Source: OPU3-GD-OMZ sp964515235
Lineage (GTDB): Bacteria > Pseudomonadota > Gammaproteobacteria > Methylococcales > Methylomonadaceae
Reading direction: 5' to 3'
NCBI GenBank assembly: GCA_964515235.1
Contig: CAZEVO010000059.1
Location: 1 to 6,508 of the forward strand
Length of the DNA: 6,508 nt
Both the position numbers and the translations under genes were made by a program. Below the pieces are notes generated by a model. It worked only from the letters and a program-made list of their open reading frames with translations. It was not told where the DNA came from and did not search any database. Below are positions 1 to 4,515 of this stretch, piece after piece. Numbering within the stretch: position 1 is the stretch's first letter; every line of letters begins with the position of its first letter.

Positions 1-42
1 AGTGCAAGTGGTTTAATTGCTGACATATCGTAACTCAGTTAC
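1..42. other. Left window edge, possible gene end or start
   Basis: Two readings compete and neither can be settled from the window. On the plus strand, frame 1 is open from the first base to a TAA at 31-33 and would be the last ten residues (SASGLIADIS) of an upstream gene. On the minus strand an ATG at 26-24 opens a frame reading MSAIKPLA that runs off the left edge and would be a gene divergent from ppnN; its upstream sequence has only a weak GAG as ribosome binding site. The perfect palindrome at 30-42 touches both. Confidence 0.25.
30..42. repeat. Perfect 6-bp inverted repeat around one base
   Basis: GTAACT, a central C, then AGTTAC. With one central base it cannot fold as a transcript hairpin, so if it has a role it is as a dimeric-protein binding site (inference). 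A second short inverted repeat, CCGGA-GT-TCCGG, lies at 105-116. Both are upstream of ppnN, and the first also sits just upstream of the possible divergent start at 26. Short palindromes like these also arise by chance. Confidence 0.3.
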
Positions 43-157
43 AAACACATAATAAATAACATCCTTATTCGGCAAAATCGTCATTATGATGTGTAAAAAT
101 TTGCCCGGAGTTCCGGTGCTTTTACGACCGATTATGTCAAAAAGGTAAAAAATATTC

Positions 158-169
158 TGCTACTATGAT
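158..169 (+). promoter_or_regulatory. Possible extended -10 promoter of ppnN
   Basis: TGC followed by TACTAT (158-166) fits an extended -10 element (TGnTATAAT, four of six in the hexamer), and TATGAT (164-169, five of six) overlaps it. No good -35 hexamer lies 16-18 bp upstream. If used, transcription would begin near 173-176. That is downstream of the ATG at 165 and would favour the ATG at 231 as the translation start. Confidence 0.3.
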
Positions 170-220
170 AACTCAGACACAACTGAGAGTCATAGACTAT
201 CTATTTCATAAAATTTCTTC

Positions 221-225
221 AGAGG
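221..225 (+). promoter_or_regulatory. Ribosome binding site deciding the ppnN start
   Basis: AGAGG lies 5 nt before the ATG at 231. The earlier in-frame ATG at 165 has no purine-rich Shine-Dalgarno sequence at a usable distance; its nearest candidate, AAAGG, ends about 20 nt upstream. The later start is therefore preferred. Confidence 0.6.
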
Positions 226-230
226 ATGAA

Positions 231-1613
231 ATGAACAGCAATTGTATTGATGAAATAATCATTAGTCCATTAAAAAAGAATTATCATTTTTCCCAAAATG
301 AAATTGAAAAAATCATTTCACTGAATGAAGGAGATAAAAATAAACTACTACGTCTTTATGCACTTGCTATTTTAAATACTGGATCTGTAACAGATGACCC
401 CTCAGTCGTTTCTCATTTGTATGAAAATTTTAGAATTTCCCTAATTGCAACTGATTGCGGCCTTAATCTTAAACTTCATAATGCCCCGACATTTGCATTT
501 GTAGACGGTGAAATTATTAACGGTATCAGAGAACATCTATTCGCCATAATTCGTGACCTTTCTTTTATTGAACAATACGATTCTATAGATACATTCCAAA
601 CACCAAGCTCTGAAAACATCACTAATACCGTGTTTAATCAACTCCGTAACGCCGGCATTCTTAGTCAAGAAAATGGCGTATCTTTAGTTGCTTGTTGGGG
701 TGGTCATTCCATTAATGATCTCGAATATAGTTACAGTAAAGAAGTTGGATATCAATTAGGTCTACGCCATGTCGATATTTGTACCGGGTGTGGACCAGGA
801 GCAATGAAAGCTCCGATGAAGGGGGCAACAATTGGTTGGGCCAAACAACGATTAACTCAACAACGCCTGATTGGTATCACTGAACTCGGTATCATTGCTG
901 CTGAGCCGCCTAATGCTATTGTTAAAGATTTAATTACCTTTCCAAATATTGAAAAACGTTTAGAAGCCTTTGTTAGAACAGCACATGCTATTATCGTTTT
1001 TCCTGGTGGCGTTGGAACAACTGAAGAAATACTCTACTTATTAGCCATTCTTTTGGAAGATGATAACCGAAATACTCCTTTCCCTTTTATTTTCACTGGA
1101 CCTAAGGAGTCAGCTGATTATTTTGAAATGATCGACTCTTTTATCGGCAAAACATTAGGCCCTAAAGCGCAAACTCTTTATAAAATTATCATTTCAGATG
1201 CAGTTACTGTCTCCCAACAGATTAAGGCCGGCCTTAATGATGTAAAAGACTTCAGAAATCACCATAGTATTTCACCTATTTACAACTGGGCACTCACTAT
1301 AAATGAAAAGTCACAGTTACCTTTTAATCCAACCCATCAAAGCATGGCTAATTTAAACTTATGCACCAAACAACCCGCGTCGATCTTGGCACAAAATTTA
1401 TGCCGTACCTTCTCCGGTATTGTCAGCGGCAATGTTAAACCAAAAGGAATTAGTCAAATCAAGGAGAAAGGACCTTTCATTATTAATGGTGATCCAACTA
1501 TTCTCAGCGCAATTGATGAACTACTTTGTGCTTTTATTCAATCAAACCGAATGAAACTACCTTCAAACGAAACCTACCAACCTTGCTATCGCATCAATTT
1601 AGATAAAGCATGA
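231..1613 (+). CDS. ppnN: Nucleotide 5'-monophosphate nucleosidase PpnN (LOG family)
   Basis: Cytosolic enzyme that hydrolyses the N-glycosidic bond of nucleoside monophosphates to free base and ribose 5-phosphate, feeding salvage; E. coli PpnN (formerly YgdH) is modulated by (p)ppGpp. From the ATG at 231 it is 460 residues, against 454 in E. coli. The N-terminal domain holds an ISPL segment near residue 11 and LAILNTGS near 45, which line up with ISPL and LAVLNSGS of E. coli PpnN. The Rossmann-like LOG core has GCGPGAM at 186-192, basic residues K242/R243 and R249, and the signature PGGVGTTEE at 258-266 with the expected catalytic glutamate E266. The C-terminal extension from about 315 on is also typical. 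An in-frame ATG at 165 would add 22 residues with no ribosome binding site and no counterpart in E. coli. The gene stands alone; the family assignment is firm, the start less so. Confidence 0.95.
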   Translation: MNSNCIDEIIISPLKKNYHFSQNEIEKIISLNEGDKNKLLRLYALAILNTGSVTDDPSVVSHLYENFRISLIATDCGLNLKLHNAPTFAFVDGEIINGIREHLFAIIRDLSFIEQYDSIDTFQTPSSENITNTVFNQLRNAGILSQENGVSLVACWGGHSINDLEYSYSKEVGYQLGLRHVDICTGCGPGAMKAPMKGATIGWAKQRLTQQRLIGITELGIIAAEPPNAIVKDLITFPNIEKRLEAFVRTAHAIIVFPGGVGTTEEILYLLAILLEDDNRNTPFPFIFTGPKESADYFEMIDSFIGKTLGPKAQTLYKIIISDAVTVSQQIKAGLNDVKDFRNHHSISPIYNWALTINEKSQLPFNPTHQSMANLNLCTKQPASILAQNLCRTFSGIVSGNVKPKGISQIKEKGPFIINGDPTILSAIDELLCAFIQSNRMKLPSNETYQPCYRINLDKA

Positions 1614-1649
1614 AAAAATTCAAGACATTCAGATTCTTAACACAAAGAG

Positions 1650-1829
1650 TCACTTTGAAACTGACTTCATAATCTTTTGGACCCGCCCACCTAATTTCTT
1701 TCGCGCCATAAAACGTACAAGTTTAAAACTATTTTTCCAACCAAGCCGTTTTAATACCCATTGAACTATCTTTTGCTTACTGAAAACGGACTTACTTTTC
1801 TTATCTTTAAAAGCTGAAAAATTAATCAT
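1650..1829 (-). CDS. Possible 59-residue highly basic peptide
   Basis: Unrecognised short open frame, starting MINFSAFKDK and ending at a TGA. It has 18 Lys/Arg and a single Asp, so a net charge near +17, with hydrophobic residues interspersed (IVQWVLKRLGW at 21-31, FKLVRFMARK at 35-44). It could be an amphipathic nucleic-acid- or membrane-binding peptide (inference). For it: a good sigma70-type promoter at 1874-1901 would give a leader of roughly 38 nt, and the frame cannot extend upstream because TAA lies two codons before the ATG. Against it: no Shine-Dalgarno sequence is visible, AAG outnumbers AAA for lysine unlike the AAA-rich neighbours, and A-rich DNA readily yields lysine-rich chance frames. 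It converges on ppnN with a 36-nt gap. A non-coding RNA from the same promoter is an alternative. Confidence 0.35.
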   Translation of the reverse strand: MINFSAFKDKKSKSVFSKQKIVQWVLKRLGWKNSFKLVRFMARKKLGGRVQKIMKSVSK

Positions 1830-1873
1830 TATTTAATAAATATCAGTCTGATTTTATTACCACGGTAGATATG

Positions 1874-1901
1874 ATCATAGTTTTATTCCAAAACCTGTCA
1901 T
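1874..1901 (-). promoter_or_regulatory. Sigma70-type promoter, minus strand
   Basis: Read on the minus strand: ATGACA (1901-1896, five of six to TTGACA), a 16-bp spacer, then TATGAT (1879-1874, five of six to TATAAT). The predicted start is near 1867, about 38 nt ahead of the 59-residue frame at 1829. It lies downstream of the lipoprotein stop, so it would make an independent transcript. Confidence 0.45.
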
Positions 1902-1945
1902 GGCGATAAAACACCGAACAATTCACGAAAGACCGAAATAAATCT

Positions 1946-2062
1946 TCAAAATAAAATAAATTGCCCAGAGGTTGTCTGCTCCGATGGCATACGCATACTA
2001 TCCATATCGTTACAGGCTGTTAATAACAGTGCAGCAGCTATCATTAGTTTCTTCAAAAACAC
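1946..2062 (-). CDS. Small lipoprotein, 38 residues
   Basis: Predicted lipid-anchored peptide of the cell envelope. The GTG start gives M-F-L-K-K, then a hydrophobic stretch (about residues 6-14), then the lipobox L14-T15-A16-C17, so signal peptidase II would cleave before C17 and leave a mature peptide of 22 residues. Asn at +2 and Asp at +3 do not match the classic Asp-at-+2 inner-membrane retention signal, so outer-membrane sorting is plausible. The mature part is short, has three Met, and ends hydrophobic (QFILF). GGGAG lies 5 nt before the GTG. TTG at codon 3 also has AAAGG upstream; ATG at codon 7 would lose the basic N-region. The gene begins 17 nt after the stop of the membrane protein at 2080-2535, so the two are probably co-transcribed. 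In size it recalls entericidin-like lipoproteins, but no family is recognised. Confidence 0.65.
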   Translation of the reverse strand: MFLKKLMIAAALLLTACNDMDSMRMPSEQTTSGQFILF

Positions 2063-2067
2063 CTTTA

Positions 2068-2072
2068 CTCCC
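2068..2072 (-). promoter_or_regulatory. Ribosome binding site of the small lipoprotein
   Basis: GGGAG on the minus strand, 5 nt before the GTG at 2062. It sits in the 17-nt gap after the upstream stop codon, the usual arrangement inside an operon. It favours GTG over the ATG six codons later. Confidence 0.5.
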
Positions 2073-2079
2073 AAAAAAA

Positions 2080-2535
2080 TTATTTGTTACTTTTACCTTG
2101 ATAGCCGTAACGCCTACGCTTAACAACGACAATCGGTGTCGCTTCCACAACACTTTCAGAAGATGCACCCGCCTCGGTAACGACGACTTCTTCTTCGATG
2201 ACTGTTTCTTCAATATTATCAATAACGTGACTATCTTCTACATCATCAATTGTCGTTAATTCATCACTTGCAGAAACCGTCGATACAGGGCCTGATTTAA
2301 ATAAAAACCCAACAAACCCTAAAAAACCAAAAATCAAAAATAACTCAACTGATGAAACGGAAGATTTCTTCGTACTCTGTGCTTGCAGAGCATTTTTCTT
2401 AATCTCATCATTTTGATAAATAACAACCGGGTTAAAGTCACTTGCCGGATATTTCTTAGCCGCAAAAACTTGCGTACTCCCAACACCACTTAAAACGAAA
2501 ACAATAGCCCAATAAATCAATGATTTTTTTAACAT
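2080..2535 (-). CDS. Unrecognised small membrane protein with acidic segment and basic tail
   Basis: 151 residues, no family recognised. Residues 1-26 form a Sec signal peptide: basic MLKK, a hydrophobic core (residues 6-19), and a likely cut after V-F-A25 or A26. A short polar stretch (27-62) follows, then one strongly hydrophobic, glycine- and phenylalanine-rich membrane segment at 63-79 ending in Lys80. Residues 91-131 are rich in Asp/Glu (for example IEETVIEEEVVV at 108-119), and the last 13 residues are basic (KRRRYGYQGKSNK). If the signal is cleaved, the 27-62 stretch is periplasmic and the acidic region and tail are cytosolic (inference). AGGAA lies 7 nt before the ATG, and a promoter lies at 2570-2599. 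It is followed after 17 nt by the small lipoprotein, so the pair probably has a shared envelope role. It is divergent from ald with a 170-nt gap. Confidence 0.8.
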   Translation of the reverse strand: MLKKSLIYWAIVFVLSGVGSTQVFAAKKYPASDFNPVVIYQNDEIKKNALQAQSTKKSSVSSVELFLIFGFLGFVGFLFKSGPVSTVSASDELTTIDDVEDSHVIDNIEETVIEEEVVVTEAGASSESVVEATPIVVVKRRRYGYQGKSNK

Positions 2536-2569
2536 TTTAATGTTCCTGTGTATTACTAACTAGACTCGG

Positions 2570-2599
2570 AGTATATCTCAGCTAAGAAAAACTTGCCAA
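2570..2599 (-). promoter_or_regulatory. Sigma70-type promoter of the envelope operon
   Basis: On the minus strand: TTGGCA (2599-2594, five of six), an 18-bp spacer, TATACT (2575-2570, five of six). The start point would be near 2563, giving a leader of about 27 nt that carries the AGGAA ribosome binding site at 2547-2543. Confidence 0.5.
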
Positions 2600-2651
2600 T
2601 TCCTATTTATTAACATGCCATTAGACACAATTTTAATACCAAATATTGATG

Positions 2652-2681
2652 AACTAAGCCTCATTAATTGAAGTCTTAGTT
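2652..2681. promoter_or_regulatory. Inverted repeat upstream of ald, possible operator
   Basis: AACTAAG (2652-2658) and CTTAGTT (2675-2681) are a perfect 7-bp inverted repeat with a 16-bp spacer, ending 24 nt before the ald start. The half-sites are 23 bp apart, about two helical turns, as a dimeric regulator might prefer. ald genes are often controlled by Lrp/AldR-type regulators, but no regulator gene is in the window and this site is inference only. No convincing ald promoter could be picked; TTAGAC at 2621-2626 is the nearest -35-like match. Confidence 0.3.
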
Positions 2682-2705
2682 ATTAATAGAACCCTGGAAA
2701 CCTTT

Positions 2706-3785
2706 ATGGAAATTGGCTTAATTCGTGAAATTCGTAATGCTGAATTTAGAGTTGCTCTCACACCATTTGGTGTTAAACAACTCTCTTTAGCCGGTCATAA
2801 AATCAAAGTCACTCAAGGCGCTGGTGAAGGCGCTGGGTTTAGCGATGACTCATACTATAATGCAGGTGCAGATATTTGTGATGCTAGCAGTGCTTGGGAT
2901 AGTGAATTAGTCCTTAAAGTTAAAGAACCTCTTCCTAGCGAATACTCGTACCTTCGACAACAGATTCTATTTGCATACTTACATCTGGCAGGTAGCGACC
3001 CAAAGTTGACCATCCATCTTTTAACAAACAAAACAACGGCGATCGCTTATGAAACAGTCACGGATAAACAAGCCAACTTGCCCTTATTAGCACCGATGAG
3101 TGCAATTGCCGGTAATATGAGCATTGTAATTGGAAACTATTTTTTAGCTTCATCACACGGTGGGTCTGGCATACAATTAGGACGAATCAATGGACAACAT
3201 TCTGGGCACGTTGTCATTATTGGTGATGGTGTTGTCGGTCAACACGCCGCTCGCATGGCTATCGGAATGGGGGCAACCGTAGAATTAGTTGGATTGTCTC
3301 AGCAAGGAAACCCCTTAATTGATTCAACACTTAAACAAATTCCCTATTATTATTCTAGTCCTGAAATTATTGAAAAACGACTTAGAAAAGCTGACGTTGT
3401 TGTGGGTGCAGTGTTAATACCAGGACATAAATCGCCCTGGGTCGTTAGTCATAATATGGTAAAAGGAATGAAACTCGGCTCAGTCATCATTGATGTTAGT
3501 ATTGATCAAGGTGGTTGCATCGAAACCTCCCATATCACTAGTCATAAAGAACCGGTCTTTAAAAAATATGGTGTGATTCACTATGCCGTCACTAATATGC
3601 CAGGAGCATATCCAAGGACAGCAACCTGTGCCCTAGAAAAAGTCACCTTGCCTTATATCTTAAATTTAACCAATTCTGGATTTATCAAAGCAAGCGAAGA
3701 TCCCTTTTTCGCACAAGGTATCAATACTTTTTTAGGAAAAATAACTAATAAAGCCGTTGCAGACTCACTTCACCTTAGCTACTAA
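2706..3785 (+). CDS. ald: Alanine dehydrogenase
   Basis: Catalyses reversible oxidative deamination of L-alanine to pyruvate and ammonia in the cytosol with a nicotinamide cofactor. It is 359 residues, slightly shorter than the usual 370 or so. The N-terminal catalytic half has REIRNAEFRVALTP with Arg15, KVKEP with Lys73, and AYLHLAG with His93, matching the substrate-binding Arg, Lys and catalytic His of the family. APMSAIAGNMS (129-139) and the Rossmann motif GDGVVG (173-178) follow, then IIDVSIDQGG (261-270) with the catalytic Asp267, and NMPGAYPRTAT. The oddity is Gly196 (codon 3291-3293) at the end of the second beta strand, where NAD-dependent homologues have Asp (VLD in M. tuberculosis Ald, VG here). 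Cofactor preference may therefore differ. The ribosome binding site is weak (GGAA, 6 nt before ATG). Monocistronic, ending 32 nt before a strong hairpin terminator. Confidence 0.95.
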   Translation: MEIGLIREIRNAEFRVALTPFGVKQLSLAGHKIKVTQGAGEGAGFSDDSYYNAGADICDASSAWDSELVLKVKEPLPSEYSYLRQQILFAYLHLAGSDPKLTIHLLTNKTTAIAYETVTDKQANLPLLAPMSAIAGNMSIVIGNYFLASSHGGSGIQLGRINGQHSGHVVIIGDGVVGQHAARMAIGMGATVELVGLSQQGNPLIDSTLKQIPYYYSSPEIIEKRLRKADVVVGAVLIPGHKSPWVVSHNMVKGMKLGSVIIDVSIDQGGCIETSHITSHKEPVFKKYGVIHYAVTNMPGAYPRTATCALEKVTLPYILNLTNSGFIKASEDPFFAQGINTFLGKITNKAVADSLHLSY

Positions 3786-3817
3786 CAATACTAAAAAGAC
3801 ATCAGTAACAACAAAAA

Positions 3818-3842
3818 AAAGGCCTGAAATATTCAGGCCTTT
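3818..3842. terminator. Bidirectional intrinsic terminator
   Basis: AAAGGCCTGAA, loop ATA, TTCAGGCCTTT: an 11-bp stem of which the inner 8 bp (3821-3828 with 3832-3839) are GC-rich at their base. On the plus strand it is followed by a broken T tract (TTTATTTATTA) and ends ald. On the minus strand the stem runs into eight T (complement of 3820-3813), a textbook terminator. It therefore also stops minus-strand transcripts coming from 3843-4399, and seems even better built for that direction. Confidence 0.9.
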
Positions 3843-3860
3843 ATTTATTATATTGAAGTT

Positions 3861-3877
3861 AAAGATCTCCGATCTTT
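3861..3877. repeat. Perfect 7-bp hairpin
   Basis: AAAGATC, loop TCC (GGA on the minus strand), GATCTTT. It lies 18 bp from the terminator stem. It has no T tract after it in either direction, so it is not itself a terminator; on the minus strand it sits between the C-run and the terminator. Confidence 0.55.
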
Positions 3878-3997
3878 CTATTTGGGGGGAGTACTACTAT
3901 CGCAACTAAAAACGATATCCAGTGACCCTTAAATCTTATTATTCTTCTTATTTTATTATTATTAATATTCGCCTACTTTCCAGAGAAGCGAACATCC

Positions 3998-4026
3998 TTT
4001 ATACCCCCATATTATGATGATTGCAA
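3998..4026 (-). promoter_or_regulatory. Promoter-like pair, minus strand
   Basis: On the minus strand: TTGCAA (4026-4021, four of six), a 17-bp spacer containing five G, TATAAA (4003-3998, five of six). It lies 41 nt downstream of the stop of the 110-residue gene and points into the gene-free stretch that ends at the terminator, so it would make a short RNA of about 180 nt. Confidence 0.35.
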
Positions 4027-4066
4027 TAGGAAATATAGTTTTTAACTGAAAAATTATTCAAGCATC

Positions 4067-4399
4067 TCAATGAACCTTCTCTGAAACTAAAGCTGCAGAC
4101 CAACTGATCGCTATATTCCTAACCACCTCAGGATAAACCATTTCGTCATATGGTAAACACTTCCTAGCTAACAATAAATCTTTACTCAGTAGATATTTAT
4201 CCTTATGTTCAGGCAAGTCATCCCAATTCTCAACTAACCGTATGATTGTCTCACTAAATTCGGCCTGACTCATAATATTGGGAATCCCATTCCTATGAAT
4301 TTCTAGAAATGAATAAATAATATAATTTCCAATATCTTTAGTTAAGATATATTCAATAGAATCCATTCTGTCGATAAACTGTTGAACTCTCGTTTTCAT
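4067..4399 (-). CDS. Unrecognised 110-residue soluble protein
   Basis: No family recognised. There is no signal peptide or membrane segment, so it is probably cytosolic. It appears mostly helical, with alternating hydrophobic and charged residues: MKTRVQQFIDRMDSIEYILT at the start, an acidic WDDLPEHKD near residues 59-67, a LLSKDLLLARK segment near 70-80, and one Cys (81). The protein is mildly acidic. The frame is closed upstream by a TAA a few codons before the ATG, so the start is secure. The ATG is preceded by AAAA, a run of seven G, and one C, which makes an unusual ribosome binding site. It follows the 453-residue gene on the same strand after 116 nt, too far to assume co-translation; TTGACA at 4476-4471 could be a -35 element but has no good -10 partner. 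The short length and unusual leader suggest a regulatory or accessory protein, but no function is proposed. Confidence 0.7.
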   Translation of the reverse strand: MKTRVQQFIDRMDSIEYILTKDIGNYIIYSFLEIHRNGIPNIMSQAEFSETIIRLVENWDDLPEHKDKYLLSKDLLLARKCLPYDEMVYPEVVRNIAISWSAALVSEKVH

Positions 4400-4400
4400 G

Positions 4401-4407
4401 CCCCCCC
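4401..4407 (-). promoter_or_regulatory. Run of seven G at the ribosome binding site
   Basis: On the minus strand the leader reads AAAA, GGGGGGG, C, ATG. The G-run occupies the Shine-Dalgarno position. It could pair with the anti-Shine-Dalgarno sequence partly by G-U pairs. Such runs can change length by slipped-strand mispairing, which here would alter ribosome-site spacing and not the reading frame. Confidence 0.5.
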
Positions 4408-4515
4408 TTTTGTAAATTTAAAGGTTAACATTTAAGCTACAACCGTTAAGTTCCTCCGTTTATTGATCCATGTCAACCTGCAATTTCAGCACAACAATAA
4501 AACCTGTTTTCTCTA

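Larger units (their letters stand above)
3813..3991 (-). ncRNA. Candidate small RNA or long structured 3' UTR
   Basis: A promoter-like pair at 3998-4026 and the strong minus-strand terminator at 3842-3813 bracket about 180 nt with no convincing reading frame. Read on the minus strand it holds: a 9-bp stem with two G-U pairs (arms 3995-3987 and 3973-3965) at the very 5' end; an AT-rich single-stranded stretch; a 5-bp stem (CGATA/TATCG, 3917-3913 with 3902-3898); an unpaired CUCCCCCC (3890-3884 region); a perfect 7-bp hairpin (3877-3861); and the terminator hairpin. This order, with an unpaired C-run and Rho-independent end, resembles trans-acting small RNAs. The predicted start near 3991 falls inside the first stem, so that stem may be partly lost. 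It could equally be the 3' UTR of the 110-residue gene. Confidence 0.3.

Noticed and set aside
1614..1670. Possible terminator after ppnN (AGTCA at 1648-1652 with TGACT at 1662-1666)
   Set aside because: Only five pairs, no T tract after it on the plus strand, and a mismatch just outside the stem.
1860..2020. Long minus-strand frame out of phase with the lipoprotein and running past its stop
   Set aside because: It has no start codon near its beginning, and reaching it from the lipoprotein would need a frameshift for which there is no slippery site. Probably chance.
2010..2222. Minus-strand open frame of 70 residues in another frame
   Set aside because: It overlaps the end of the 151-residue gene and the lipoprotein out of frame, and has no ribosome site or recognisable features.
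1972..2259. Plus-strand open frame of 95 residues
   Set aside because: It lies antisense to the lipoprotein and most of the membrane-protein gene. Its protein is low-complexity (Phe/Asn-rich), with no ribosome site, and the minus-strand genes explain the same DNA better.
4471..4476. TTGACA on the minus strand ahead of the 110-residue gene
   Set aside because: The hexamer 17 bp downstream is GAACTT, a poor -10, and no alternative spacing improves it. Not listed as a promoter.
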